Below the pieces are notes generated by a model. It searched no databases and had not been told where the DNA came from. It was given only the letters and a program-made list of their open reading frames with translations. DNA of 64,000 nucleotides, taken from assembly GCF_900110025.1 (NCBI RefSeq), contig NZ_FOCE01000011.1, positions 19,791 through 83,790 of the forward strand. The letters run 5' to 3'. A program made the translations under genes and the position numbers. Below, piece by piece: positions 17,556 through 26,964 of the stretch. This DNA comes from Gemmobacter aquatilis. GTDB lineage: Bacteria > Pseudomonadota > Alphaproteobacteria > Rhodobacterales > Rhodobacteraceae. Each line of letters opens with the position of its first letter. Position 1 is the stretch's first letter.

Positions 17556-18036
17556 ATGGCGCAAGAAGCCTTTCTATTCCCACGCAGAATATTCTTTGGT
17601 GACTGCGACTTGCTTGGAATCGCGTTCACTGGCCGGATCACCAATTTCGCTATCGAAGCTCTCGAGGCGTTCTGGGACGAACTCTTGGATGGATGCGGCT
17701 GGCTCTATCTTCTGACGGAAGAAAAGATCGCAATCCCCTTCGTTAATCTGACCTTTGACTTCATGTCTCCAGTCAGGGCTGGCATGCCTCTTGTTTCCGA
17801 AGTTCGCGTCCAGCAGGTCAGTGGGTTTGCAAGTTATTGGTCGCCAAGGACAGACTACATGCTTCGAATGCCGAGCGACTTCAGTATTTATGGATGCAAG
17901 GGTCTTTAGCAAGATTCCGATCAGCGACACAATTCGCGAGGCACTTCTGCGCGTTGTGTCCAACTCAAGGCTATGGGTTGGTTCCAGCGACGACATCACC
18001 GAAAGTCAGAAAAAATCGCCACCTGATCGAACATGA
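17556..18036 (+). pseudogene. acyl-CoA thioesterase (4HBT hotdog), frameshifted
   Basis: The first frame (17556 to about 17820) reads MAQEAFLFPRRIFFGDCDLL with the active-site Asp of the YbgC/4-hydroxybenzoyl-CoA thioesterase family in FGDCD. It then loses family sense. The next frame resumes with VGLQVIGRQGQTTCFECRATSVF and ends at 18036, so an indel lies about 17815-17850. The segment is visibly lower in GC than its neighbours and starts 170 nt after the AraC gene, pointing to a separate origin. It is unlikely to give a functional enzyme. Confidence 0.65.
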
Positions 18037-18162
18037 CGCAGAGCCTGTTCGCCTGTTGTGTCGTCCAACGAATAGCCGATTTCGCAGAACCAAAATTAAA
18101 TCCGTAGAATAGTCGAATGTCCGCTTCCCGCCCATTTTCGTCGTTGGCGCTGCACATTGCCC

Positions 18163-21100
18163 TCAATGGAAATCCCGACTTGGGAACAGTTTCCTTGCCT
18201 GTTCGCGCGGATGGCGCGCGGTGGAGTGGATGCTGCCCCCAGCGGGCGACCTGGTCTCGTCGGCACGCCCATCATTGGCGTCAATGATCACCGGGCGACC
18301 CAACGTGGCAAGGAGCGGCGAGACATCCTCGACTCGTTCGGCGATCAGATGGACGACCGGGCCATCGCGCTCGATCCGGCCCGTGACGCGGAGCAGCCGC
18401 CCGGCGATCACCGCCTTGCGGAAGGTGTCGTAGACCTTCTTCCAGACCATGACATTGGCGGTGCCGGTTTCATCCTCCAGCGTCAGGAAGATCACGCCCG
18501 AGGCCGTGCCGGGACGCTGGCGGGTGATGACGAGGCCGGTGACGGTGACGCGGCCTTTCGCCAGCGACAGTCGGTCATGTGGCAGGCTTTCGGGCAGGCG
18601 GGGACGCAACAATTCCATCGGATGGGCGCGCAGAGATAGGCGCAGGGACAGATAATCCTCGATCACCTCCTGACCGAGGGTCATCTGCGGCAGGGTGACG
18701 GTGGGTTCAGTGCCACCTTCGCCATCCGGGCCGAAGAGGGGCAGCGGGGCCGGGGCTTTCAGCGCCTTTGCGGCCCAAAGCGCATCGCGGCGGGTCAGGC
18801 CAAGGGCGGCGAAGGCGTCGGCTTCGGCGAGGCGCTCCAGCGTATCGGGATGCACGCCCGCGCGGCGCCACAGGCTTTCCACGTCGGGATAGCCGTTGCC
18901 GCGCGCGGCGGCGATCCAGGCGGCGTCCTCCTCGCGCATGCCCTTGATCTGGCGGAACCCCAACCGCAGCGCCAGTCCACCATCCGGGCGCAGTTCCAGC
19001 GTGCAATCCCAGAGCGAATGGTTGACCGAGATCGGTCGCACCTCCACACCATGGTCGCGGGCATCGCGCACCAGCTGCGCCGGGGCATAGAATCCCATCG
19101 GCTGGCTGTTCAGAAGCGCGCAGGTGAAGACTGCCTGATGGTGGCATTTGAGCCAAGCCGAGATATAGACCAGCCGCGCAAAGCTGGCCGCGTGGCTTTC
19201 GGGGAAGCCATAGCTGCCGAAGCCTTCGATCTGGGCAAAGCAGCGCGCCGCGAAATCCGCATCATAGCCGCGCGACAGCATTCCGCTGACAAAACGGCCG
19301 CGAAAGCTGCCAATGGTGCCCATCCGCTTGAAGGTGGCGAGGCTGCGGCGCAGGCGATCCGCTTCTGCGGGGGTGAAGCCCGCCGCGACCACGGCGATCT
19401 GCATCGCCTGTTCCTGGAACAGCGGCACGCCATAGGTGCGGGCCAGAACCTCCATCAGCGCCGGGCCAAGATCTTCGACCGGCTCGCGGCCCATGCGACG
19501 GTTGATGAAGGGATGCACCATGCCGCCCTGGATCGGGCCGGGACGGACGATGGCGACCTCACAGACCAGATCGTAGAATTTGCGCGGCCGCATCCGGGGC
19601 AGAAAGTTCAGCTGCGCCCGGCTTTCCACCTGAAACACCCCGATGGCATCGGCGCGGCAGAGCATGTCATAGACCGGCGCATTTTCAGGTGGGACGTTGG
19701 CGAGTGTCAGCTTCTGGCCGCGATGATCGGCCAGAAGGGTAAAGGCCTTGCGGATGGCGGTCAGCATGCCGAGGGCGAGGATATCGACCTTCAAGAGGCC
19801 AAGCGCGTCGATGTCGTCCTTGTCCCATTCGATGATGGTCCGGTCGTCCATCGCAGCATTTTCGATGGGGCAGAGTTCGTCCAGCCGTCCGCGCGTGATG
19901 ACGAAGCCGCCGACATGCTGCGACAGGTGGCGCGGAAAGCCGATGATCTCACCGATCAGGTGCACGGCCAGTTGCACCCGCCGATCTTCGATGGAGAGGC
20001 CTGCGTCGCGCAAGCGATCCTCGCCGGGGGCAGCGGAGGACCAGCCCCAGATTTGCCCGGAAAGCCGGGCGATCACGTCCTGGCTGAGGCCCATGACCTT
20101 GCCCACTTCGCGGATGGCGGCACGGCTGCGGAAATGGATCACCGTGGCGGTCAGCCCGGCGCGCTCCCGGCCATAGCGGGCATAAATCCACTGGATCACC
20201 TCTTCCCGGCGCTCGTGTTCGAAATCCACGTCGATGTCGGGCGGCTCGCCGCGTTCCTTGCTGATGAACCGCTCGAAGATCAGGGTAATGGATTCAGGCG
20301 GCACCTCGGTGATGCCCAACAGATAGCAGACCACCGAATTGGCGGCAGACCCGCGCCCCTGGCAGAGGATGCCCTTCGATCGCGCAAACTGGACGATGTC
20401 ATGCACAGTCAGGAAATAGGGGGCGTATTCCACCTCGCGGATCAGGGTCAGCTCCTTTTCCACGCGATGTACGATCTTGGGCGGTGGGCCAGCGGGATAG
20501 CGCCAGTGCAGCCCCTCCCACGCCAGCCGCTCCAGCCGGTCTTGTGCCGGTTCACCCTCTTGCGCTTCATCCGGGTATTGATAGCTGAGGTCGCTCAGGC
20601 GGAAGGCGCAACGATCCGCAATCTCCAGCGTGCGACGAATGGCTGCCGGGTGGCGGGCGAAGAGCCGGACCAACTCGGAGCCGGATTTCAGGCGGCGCTC
20701 GCCATTGGCCAGCCGGTGGGTGCCGATGTTGTCTATGGTGCAGCCAAGGCGCAGACAAGTGAGCACATCGGCCAGAGGGCGGCGGGCGGCACGGTGCATC
20801 AGGACGTCGCCCACAGCGACCAGGGGCAGGTTCGCGCCTTGGGCCAGCATGGCCAGCTGATCAAGGCGGGCTTGATCGCGGCCATCATAGCGCGGGGCGG
20901 CACCAAGGAAGCACTGGCCGGGGAAGGCGCGGGTGACGGTCAGCAGATCGACGCGGGTGGTCTTGGAGTTGGCATCGTCCAGCGGGTCTGGCGGGAGGGC
21001 GATCAGGATCATGCCTTGACCCCATTCGGTCAGATCGGCCCGCTGCAGGTGGCATTCGCCCTTGGGCGCGCGGCGGTTGCCCAAGGACAGGAGCCGGGTC

Positions 21101-21534
21101 AGCCGCGACCAGGCCGCCAGATCGGTCGGCAGGGCCAGCCAGTCCACAGCAGAGTCGGTCAGCACAAGCCGTGCCCCCGCGATCAGTTTCGGCAGGGGGG
21201 CACCGGTTTGAACTGGGGCGGCTGTCGCGCCTGTGAAATGCGGCACGGTCTGGCGGCTGGAATGATCGGTGACGCGCTGCGACCGGATGGTCGGGCCATC
21301 CTGTGCTGCCTCGGCAGCAGCTTGGGATTCGTCCCGCAGCCGCGCCAGTTCCTTCAGCGCGGAAAACGCCCGCACCACGCCCGCAACCGAATTGCGGTCC
21401 GTGATGGCGATGGCGGCAAGGCCCAGTTCAGCGGCGCGGGTGACAAGCTCTTCTGGATGGGAGGCCCCATGCAGAAAGGTGAAATTGCTGGTGACGCAGA
21501 GTTCGGCATAGGGCTGGACGCGGGCGGAGGTCAT
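18163..21534 (-). CDS. dnaE2: error-prone DNA polymerase III alpha subunit DnaE2 (ImuC)
   Basis: 1123 residues. An N-terminal PHP domain (YAELCVTSNFTFLHGASHPEEL) is followed by the polymerase core with catalytic acids in PPDIDVDF (about residue 430), and a C-terminal OB fold (SGVIFLTLEDETGTANVMV). The end PSRDFH is typical. DnaE2 performs mutagenic lesion bypass with ImuB and ImuA during the SOS response. The ATG at 21534 overlaps the imuB stop (ATGA) after GGGGAG, so the two are translationally coupled. Confidence 0.95.
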   Translation of the reverse strand: MTSARVQPYAELCVTSNFTFLHGASHPEELVTRAAELGLAAIAITDRNSVAGVVRAFSALKELARLRDESQAAAEAAQDGPTIRSQRVTDHSSRQTVPHFTGATAAPVQTGAPLPKLIAGARLVLTDSAVDWLALPTDLAAWSRLTRLLSLGNRRAPKGECHLQRADLTEWGQGMILIALPPDPLDDANSKTTRVDLLTVTRAFPGQCFLGAAPRYDGRDQARLDQLAMLAQGANLPLVAVGDVLMHRAARRPLADVLTCLRLGCTIDNIGTHRLANGERRLKSGSELVRLFARHPAAIRRTLEIADRCAFRLSDLSYQYPDEAQEGEPAQDRLERLAWEGLHWRYPAGPPPKIVHRVEKELTLIREVEYAPYFLTVHDIVQFARSKGILCQGRGSAANSVVCYLLGITEVPPESITLIFERFISKERGEPPDIDVDFEHERREEVIQWIYARYGRERAGLTATVIHFRSRAAIREVGKVMGLSQDVIARLSGQIWGWSSAAPGEDRLRDAGLSIEDRRVQLAVHLIGEIIGFPRHLSQHVGGFVITRGRLDELCPIENAAMDDRTIIEWDKDDIDALGLLKVDILALGMLTAIRKAFTLLADHRGQKLTLANVPPENAPVYDMLCRADAIGVFQVESRAQLNFLPRMRPRKFYDLVCEVAIVRPGPIQGGMVHPFINRRMGREPVEDLGPALMEVLARTYGVPLFQEQAMQIAVVAAGFTPAEADRLRRSLATFKRMGTIGSFRGRFVSGMLSRGYDADFAARCFAQIEGFGSYGFPESHAASFARLVYISAWLKCHHQAVFTCALLNSQPMGFYAPAQLVRDARDHGVEVRPISVNHSLWDCTLELRPDGGLALRLGFRQIKGMREEDAAWIAAARGNGYPDVESLWRRAGVHPDTLERLAEADAFAALGLTRRDALWAAKALKAPAPLPLFGPDGEGGTEPTVTLPQMTLGQEVIEDYLSLRLSLRAHPMELLRPRLPESLPHDRLSLAKGRVTVTGLVITRQRPGTASGVIFLTLEDETGTANVMVWKKVYDTFRKAVIAGRLLRVTGRIERDGPVVHLIAERVEDVSPLLATLGRPVIIDANDGRADETRSPAGGSIHSTARHPREQARKLFPSRDFH

Positions 21535-23039
21535 GCGAACTCCCCCTGGACATACCAATTTAGCGGTCCTACGGGCGCGGGCCCATCCTGTGCGCCCTGC
21601 GATTGCGGGGTGACAAACAGCCAGAGACGCGGGCCCTCCTGTGTTTCGACCCTCCAGTAATCACGCAGACCAGACCGCCAGGCGGGATCGTCGAACCACC
21701 ATTCCGGGGTGATCCGCTCCGGCCCCGTCGCGCGCAAGGTGGTAAAACGCATGCGCCGCCAGCGGAAACGGGCGGGTGGTGTGCCGGAAGCCGCCGTCAC
21801 CGGCTCTGGTGAAAAGAGGATGATCGGCCGCGCCACCCCTGCGCGATGCGGGATCGGCTCGGGTGTCGACCAGGCGGCGGGGGCCAGCAGGAAGCTGCGC
21901 TCCGGGATCAGACTGGTTGCGGGCAAGAGCCTCAGCACCCGGTCAAAGCCGATGCGATTGCCGACGGAGGACAGCAGGTCCGCCAGTGCATCTTCGTGTC
22001 GTATCGTCGGGCCACCGCCGATCTGTTCAGGAGCAAGGGTTTCGGTCACCGGGGCTGTCAGCCGCAGCGCGTCGATGCCGAAACCGGACTCCACCTCGTC
22101 TACCCCCTTGGCAAACAGGACAGCAATCCGGGCAGGGTCGCGCATCGGTCGGGCGAGGCCGATCTCGACCTGCGCCGTGCCGCGATCCACCCGGCGCAGC
22201 TCCAGCCGCACCCGGCGCGCGCCCATTCGATGCCGGGCCAGTTTGGCGCAGAGCCGCTCCAGCAGGCGCGCGAGGCCCGCCATCACATCTGATTGCAGGC
22301 CAATCGGCTCAGGCAGGGTCATCCGAACCCCGAACTGCGGGGCGTCCGGTTCTGCGGCCACTGGCTCGGCCTGCGCCCCAAGCGCCTGATCCAGCCGCAG
22401 CACCAGCCCCGACCCGAACCGCCGGGCCAAGGGCGCGCGCGGCAAGTGGGTCAGATCGGCAATCCGCGCCAAGCCGACCCGGGCCAGCGCCTCTGCCGTG
22501 TCGTGGTCCACCCTGAGCGCGGTGACCGGAAGATGCCCAATCCCCTCTGCCAACTGTCCATCGGCGACAATGCCGCCGCCATGACGCGCGAGGGCATGGG
22601 CCGCCCCACGGGTTCCGGCAATGGCGCTGGTGGCGTGCAGGCCTGCCCTCTCCAGCCGTGCCTGCAAATCATCGCGCAGGTCGGCCTCGCCGCCGAACAG
22701 ATGCGGCACGCCGGAGATATCGGCCATCAACCCGTCGACGCCATCGGTGGCCACCATCGGAGCATAGCGCCCGGCCCAGCGGCGCAGGCTTGCAAGGGCG
22801 GCGGCCTCGCGCGCCAGGTCGGCGGGGCGGGTGGCAAGATCGGGGCAGATCGCGCGGGCATCGGCCAAAGCCATGCCGCGATGCAAACCGCGCGACGAGG
22901 CCGCTTGGTTCAGGCAGTGCAGGTGATCGCTATTGCCCGACCGATGGGTCAGGGCAAAGGGCCCCTCAACGGGCCGTGCCCGCAGGCTCGTGTCGCTGGC
23001 GAGCCTCGGAAACCATATGGACAGCAGCCGACGCGCCAT
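21531..23039 (-). CDS. imuB: Y-family polymerase-like protein ImuB
   Basis: 502 residues. The Y-family fold is seen in DGLMADISGVPHLFGGEADLRDDL and the helix-hairpin region ALARVGLARIADLTHLPRAPLARRFG. ImuB lacks the catalytic acids of active Y-polymerases and serves as an adaptor linking DnaE2 to the beta clamp. The C-terminal part (RFRWRRMRFTTLRATGPERITPEWW) matches the ImuB extension. The start overlaps the end of imuA by 74 nt, consistent with a tight operon. Confidence 0.92.
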   Translation of the reverse strand: MARRLLSIWFPRLASDTSLRARPVEGPFALTHRSGNSDHLHCLNQAASSRGLHRGMALADARAICPDLATRPADLAREAAALASLRRWAGRYAPMVATDGVDGLMADISGVPHLFGGEADLRDDLQARLERAGLHATSAIAGTRGAAHALARHGGGIVADGQLAEGIGHLPVTALRVDHDTAEALARVGLARIADLTHLPRAPLARRFGSGLVLRLDQALGAQAEPVAAEPDAPQFGVRMTLPEPIGLQSDVMAGLARLLERLCAKLARHRMGARRVRLELRRVDRGTAQVEIGLARPMRDPARIAVLFAKGVDEVESGFGIDALRLTAPVTETLAPEQIGGGPTIRHEDALADLLSSVGNRIGFDRVLRLLPATSLIPERSFLLAPAAWSTPEPIPHRAGVARPIILFSPEPVTAASGTPPARFRWRRMRFTTLRATGPERITPEWWFDDPAWRSGLRDYWRVETQEGPRLWLFVTPQSQGAQDGPAPVGPLNWYVQGEFA

Positions 23040-23565
23040 TCCAGTTCAACACCCAGCTTCCAGAAGTTCCCTTTTTGTTCTTATTAAGATCCCATTGATG
23101 CAGAGTCGAGTCCGCAGCCGTGCTGGCCACGGGTTCACACTTCCAGCGGGTCTCGGTGGCATTGCTGCCTGCGCCCTCGCGGATCAGCATCAGGCCGGTG
23201 GTGCGCCCGGCCTCGGCCGCCAGTTGCAACCGGCGGCCAGCGGTCAGCGACATCGGCTTTTCCGGCTCGGCGATGACAAGACTGACCGGGGCGGCGCGCA
23301 ATGCTTCCTCAATGCACCACAGCAGGTCCGTCTCACCAACGGGGCGAAACAGATGCAGCCGTTCGCCCACGCCCCGCGGCAACCCGCGCAGCATCGGCAG
23401 TTCGGGCACATAGGCAGGCAGGATCCAGACCAGCGGGCCGGGATGCCGCTCCGCCTGAAACAGTGCAAAGGCACGGCGACCCCGCCCCTCGGCCTCATGC
23501 ACGCGGCGCGGACGAAGGTCGAACAGATCGGTTGGGCCCGTCTGCATGCGAAGGTCAGACCGCAT
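22966..23565 (-). CDS. imuA: SOS mutagenesis protein ImuA
   Basis: 199 residues, at the short end for ImuA. It is RecA/SulA-like: RRAFALFQAERHPGPLVWILP and LWCIEEALRAAPVSLVIAEPE match the family core around the degenerate Walker region. The ATG at 23565 is favoured because AAGGGGG lies 7 nt upstream; it overlaps the SRAP stop by 11 nt. ImuA binds ImuB and is needed for DnaE2-dependent mutagenesis. Identification rests on sequence pattern plus the diagnostic order imuA-imuB-dnaE2. Confidence 0.85.
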   Translation of the reverse strand: MRSDLRMQTGPTDLFDLRPRRVHEAEGRGRRAFALFQAERHPGPLVWILPAYVPELPMLRGLPRGVGERLHLFRPVGETDLLWCIEEALRAAPVSLVIAEPEKPMSLTAGRRLQLAAEAGRTTGLMLIREGAGSNATETRWKCEPVASTAADSTLHQWDLNKNKKGTSGSWVLNWNGASAAVHMVSEARQRHEPAGTAR

Positions 23566-24235
23566 CCTCACGCCCCCCTTCCGCTACGATCTGGAGCATG
23601 CCGTCGGCCAAGGGGCGTTGCAGCCGCAGGGCTTCCGCCGTCGGAGCGGTCAGCCAGCATCGCCATTCCTCCGGCTTTGTCAGGATGACCGGCATCGCCT
23701 TGGGATGAACAGAGGCTACCTCGCGGTTTGGGGCACAGGTCAGGAAGCCGAAGAGTTCTGCCGTGACCTCGCCCTCCTTCAGCTTGCGCACCGATGTCCA
23801 TTCGGTGCGGATACCTGCGAAGAAGACCAGGGGCCGATCAGGGCCAAGCGCGAACCAGACCGGATGGTTGCGAGGGGCGCCCGGACGGCTGTCGATCTCG
23901 GAAAAGCTGGTGAAGGGCACGAGGCAGCGATGAGCCACCCCAAGCCAGCGCTTCCAGTGCTTTGATCCCACATTGCGGATATTGGTCACGCCGGGGGCGG
24001 TGCGCTTTCCCACCAGAAACACCTCCGGCGTCGGCATGCCCCAGCGGGCCTTGGTCAGCTGCCAGTCGCCCTGTGGCCCGTGCCGGATGATCGGTGCGGG
24101 ATAGTCGGGGAAGATCCCGGCCATCGGGGGCAGGTTGCCGCTGGTGTCGATCAGGTCTTCGTCCTCCTCGACCATATCGTCAAAGACATGCCGCATCGCG
24201 TCCTGGGATTTGGTCTGCGAGTAAAGGTTGCACAT
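23555..24235 (-). CDS. SOS response-associated peptidase (SRAP/YedK/HMCES family)
   Basis: 226 residues. It starts MCNLY with catalytic Cys2, which forms a DNA-protein crosslink with abasic sites in single-stranded DNA. The Glu is in TSFSEID and the His in VASVHPKAMPVILT. The family protects abasic sites from error-prone processing. First gene of the SOS operon and 30 nt downstream of a consensus LexA box. Placing an abasic-site shield ahead of a mutagenic polymerase makes sense as one damage-response unit. Confidence 0.93.
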   Translation of the reverse strand: MCNLYSQTKSQDAMRHVFDDMVEEDEDLIDTSGNLPPMAGIFPDYPAPIIRHGPQGDWQLTKARWGMPTPEVFLVGKRTAPGVTNIRNVGSKHWKRWLGVAHRCLVPFTSFSEIDSRPGAPRNHPVWFALGPDRPLVFFAGIRTEWTSVRKLKEGEVTAELFGFLTCAPNREVASVHPKAMPVILTKPEEWRCWLTAPTAEALRLQRPLADGMLQIVAEGGREDAV

Positions 24236-24264
24236 CGGCGAGTCCTCGAAATCGGGGTGAGATG

Positions 24265-24279
24265 GAACATTGCCAGAAC
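24265..24279 (-). promoter_or_regulatory. SOS (LexA) box, GTTC-N7-GTTC
   Basis: The plus strand reads GAAC-ATTGCCA-GAAC, the exact alphaproteobacterial LexA operator in reverse. It ends 30 nt upstream of the SRAP start, in position to control the four-gene SRAP-imuA-imuB-dnaE2 run. Confidence 0.85.
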
Positions 24280-24357
24280 GTATGCCGCGTTGGAAGCCTT
24301 GCTGGCTGGGCTGACATTTCTGACCAAGGCCAGCGCGCCGTCCTTTGGTTTGGGCCG

Positions 24358-24412
24358 CAGAGGCAGAGAGGGGCTGGTTGCTTTCGCGATGGGTTGAAGG
24401 CTGGGAGAGTGG
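24358..24412 (+). promoter_or_regulatory. variant of bipartite leader motif upstream of DUF932-like gene
   Basis: CAGAGGCAGAGAGG (24358-24371), then GGGAGAGTGG (24403-24412), 84 nt before the start of the next gene. It resembles the better-conserved leaders at 26871, 29489 and 36060 in sequence and spacing but is a weaker match. Confidence 0.35.
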
Positions 24413-24441
24413 CTTCCAGCGCCTGTCACGGAGGGATGCCG

Positions 24442-25641
24442 ATGGGCGTTGTGGAGGTTCTGGATCCGGTGCAGCCGGTGCGGGCGGGTGGCTGGAAGGT
24501 AGATGCCAGCCGGGGGGAGCGGAACGGGCGGGTCTCGTCCGAATGGTTCAACCGGCCCGATGATGAGCGGTATCTCTCGCTCGATGATCTTTGGGCATCA
24601 GTGAAGGGCCGGTCTGAGCGCAGCCGCAGCCGGGTGGTGCAGACGGCCGACATTCGGGTCGAGGCCGCGCGCGACAGCGCCGAACGGCTGCACCTCGTCC
24701 TGCCGAAAGCGCATGAACCCGTCGCGCCCACGCACTGGGCCTTCGGCCAACTTGCCAGCATCGTCGGCGCGCCGGCCTCCTACCTGCGGCAGCTGCCCGC
24801 GCCACTGGCCGGGATCAACCTGCAATACGGCCTTGCCAATCACCGCGCCGAGCAGGTGAAGACTTTCGAGACCGAGGATGGCCGGACGGAACTGCGCGCC
24901 GTGACCGGCCCCGACTATGGCCGGATCCACGACTACGAACTGGTCGAGGCGGTGCAGCGCATCGCGGGCAATGGCACCGGCGACACGCGCTGGAAGGTGC
25001 CGGGCGTGCTCGACTGGTCAACAGGGGTCTACAATCCCGATGTGAAGATCAGCCGCGACACGACGACGCTCTACGCCTCGGACCGCGACGTCTTCCTGTT
25101 CCTGGTTGATGACCTGAACCCGATCGAAGCGGGGCGGCTGGCCGATGGATCGCCGGACCTCTACTTCCGGGGATTTTATTGCTGGAACTCCGAGGTCGGA
25201 GCCAAGACCCTCGGCATGGCGAGCTTCTATCTGCGCGCCGTGTGCCAGAACCGCAACCTGTGGGGCGTTGAGGATTTTCAGGAAATCACCATCCGGCACT
25301 CGAAGTATGCCGCCTCGCGCTTCGCGCATGAGGCGGCCCCGGCGCTGACGCGCTTCGCCAATTCCTCGCCACAGGGCTTCGTGAACGGCATCAAGGCAGC
25401 GCGGCAGCAGATTGTCGCACGGACCGATGCGGACCGGGATGACTTCCTGAGGAAGCGCGGTTTTTCGAAGGCCGAGTCCGGCAAGATCATCGAGAAGGTG
25501 CTGATGGAAGAGGGCCGCCCGCCGGAGAGCATCTTCGATTTCGTGCAGGGGATCACGCGACTGGCGCGCGACAAGACCCAGCAGGATGCGCGTCTCGACA
25601 TGGAAGGCCGTGCCAAGAAGCTCCTCGACCGCGTCGGCTGA
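24442..25641 (+). CDS. DUF932 / phage-plasmid-like protein
   Basis: 399 residues. The core (about 100-370) includes HWAFGQLASIVGAPASYLRQLP, NPDVKISRDTTTLYASDRDVFLFL and YFRGFYCWNSEVGAKTLGMASFYLRAVCQNR. This is the pattern of DUF932 proteins found on conjugative plasmids and phages. The biochemical role is unknown. The ATG at 24442 has GGAGGG 8 nt upstream; the in-frame ATG at 24436 is too close to it. Divergent from the SOS operon and first of a plus-strand series of element genes. Confidence 0.75.
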   Translation: MGVVEVLDPVQPVRAGGWKVDASRGERNGRVSSEWFNRPDDERYLSLDDLWASVKGRSERSRSRVVQTADIRVEAARDSAERLHLVLPKAHEPVAPTHWAFGQLASIVGAPASYLRQLPAPLAGINLQYGLANHRAEQVKTFETEDGRTELRAVTGPDYGRIHDYELVEAVQRIAGNGTGDTRWKVPGVLDWSTGVYNPDVKISRDTTTLYASDRDVFLFLVDDLNPIEAGRLADGSPDLYFRGFYCWNSEVGAKTLGMASFYLRAVCQNRNLWGVEDFQEITIRHSKYAASRFAHEAAPALTRFANSSPQGFVNGIKAARQQIVARTDADRDDFLRKRGFSKAESGKIIEKVLMEEGRPPESIFDFVQGITRLARDKTQQDARLDMEGRAKKLLDRVG

Positions 25642-25792
25642 GCCAGCGTCGTAGCCTGCCATCTCCCACCTTCGGTGGGGCAGGGGGCTGCTGCACCTCC
25701 ACATCCTCTCTTCCCCTTCCCGGGCTTTACCCCTCGCCAACCGCGTGCCGCGGATTGGCGAGGACCAGCCCTTCATTTCCCGAAAGGCCCCC

Positions 25793-26233
25793 ATGACCCC
25801 GCAAGAAGAAACCGTGATTCTCGAGGCCCGCGAAATCCTCGGCCGCTATTTGAACCGGAATCCGGCGCTGACCTCGTGGCAAGTCGTCTGCGACTATTGC
25901 GCCGTGACAGTGCGCGGCCCGGAGGAGCGCTTCCATGTTCTCTACCTCGACCGGAAAAACCGGCTGATTTCGGACGAGCGAATGGCGGTCGGCACCGTCG
26001 ACCATGTCCCGGTCTATCCGCGCGAGGTGATCAAGCGGGCGCTGATCCTCGGGGCCAGTGCTTTGATCCTGATCCATAACCACCCGTCCGGGGATCCGAC
26101 GCCGTCCGAAGCCGACCTTACCATGACCAAAGAAATCCAGAAGGGATGCCGCTTTCTGGGTCTGACGCTGCACGACCACATCATCGTCGGCGCGGGCTAT
26201 GAGCTGTCGCTGCGCAGTCTGGGCAAGATGTGA
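25793..26233 (+). CDS. radC: RadC-like JAB domain protein
   Basis: 146 residues: only the JAB/MPN domain, without the helix-hairpin-helix part of chromosomal RadC. The JAMM metal motif is complete: His95-x-His97 in HNHPSGD, then Ser105 and Asp108 in SEAD. Short RadC-like proteins are common on plasmids and in prophages. Their substrate is unknown and a direct DNA repair role is disputed. The ATG at 25793 follows GAAAGG. Confidence 0.85.
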   Translation: MTPQEETVILEAREILGRYLNRNPALTSWQVVCDYCAVTVRGPEERFHVLYLDRKNRLISDERMAVGTVDHVPVYPREVIKRALILGASALILIHNHPSGDPTPSEADLTMTKEIQKGCRFLGLTLHDHIIVGAGYELSLRSLGKM

Positions 26234-26346
26234 CCTGTCTGACGATCCTGCCCCACCGACGCCGCCCTTCGAGGAAGAGGGCGGCGGTTTTGTCTTTGAC
26301 GGCTGAAGCGAGAGGAGAGGCCCCCCGCGCCGTCGGAGACCTCCCG

Positions 26347-26865
26347 ATGCTTGACCATGTCCCCCTGGCTTCCAACATGCTGCCGCCCACCGAGCTTCCG
26401 GTTGCCTTTCTCCTGTCGTCCTTTTCGCCGGACCATCCCTTTGCCTTGACCCTGCCCAATGTGAACCCTGCCGCAGCCCTGTCGGGTATGGCGCAGCCCG
26501 TGGTTCTCGCCCGCTTCGCGAGCTTGGCCGATGCGATGGAGGGGGCCGTCAAGGCAGCCGACCACATGGAGTTCCAGGCCGCTCCCCAGATCCTCGCCAT
26601 CCTCGACCGAGACGATCGGCTGGTTCTGGCGGGCGTCGCCACCTCCGGTACCGTCGCCTGGTGCCACCCGGTCCAGAGCGCCGCTGAGGCGCGCGCCGTC
26701 GTCATGGAGGCAAGCGCGCTGCGCGCCCAAGTCGCCCGCGTCAGCGATTGGCAGGAGGCCGAGCTCGCCGCCCGGCTTCGCCAGCGGGCCCAACGCCTCG
26801 AGGCACGCCTCGTCGATCCACTTTGGCGCGCCTTTGCCGCCCGCACGCTGCAAATCGCCGCGTGA
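26347..26865 (+). CDS. conserved plasmid hypothetical protein
   Basis: 172 residues from the ATG at 26347; the open frame extends to 26230 but the upstream part is Arg-rich and unconvincing. Alternating hydrophobic segments (LPVAFLLSSFSP, QPVVLARFASLADAMEGAVKAADH) are followed by a C-terminal Ala/Arg-rich helix (QEAELAARLRQRAQRLEARL). No family is recognised. It lies between the RadC-like and DUF6878-like genes on the same strand. Confidence 0.55.
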   Translation: MLDHVPLASNMLPPTELPVAFLLSSFSPDHPFALTLPNVNPAAALSGMAQPVVLARFASLADAMEGAVKAADHMEFQAAPQILAILDRDDRLVLAGVATSGTVAWCHPVQSAAEARAVVMEASALRAQVARVSDWQEAELAARLRQRAQRLEARLVDPLWRAFAARTLQIAA

Positions 26866-26870
26866 TCCCA

Positions 26871-26922
26871 GAGAGGCAGAGGAGGGCAGGGGGATTGCGA
26901 GCCTGGCGGGATGAGAGAGATC
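26871..26922 (+). promoter_or_regulatory. bipartite leader motif, copy A
   Basis: GAGAGGCAGAGG at 26871-26882, then GAGAGAG starting about 26913. The first box lies 94 nt before the next ATG (26965). Same layout as copies B (29489) and C (36060). It could be a shared promoter element or an RNA leader. Confidence 0.5.
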
Positions 26923-26964
26923 GCCCGTCCGGCTCCGATCCCTTCCCCCTTTCCGGAGACAGCC

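Noticed and set aside
18850-21660. 936-codon plus-strand open frame across the DnaE2 region
   Set aside because: It is antisense to a clear dnaE2 gene with full domain set; the translation is Arg/Gly/His-rich without family pattern. Long antisense frames are expected in GC-rich DNA.
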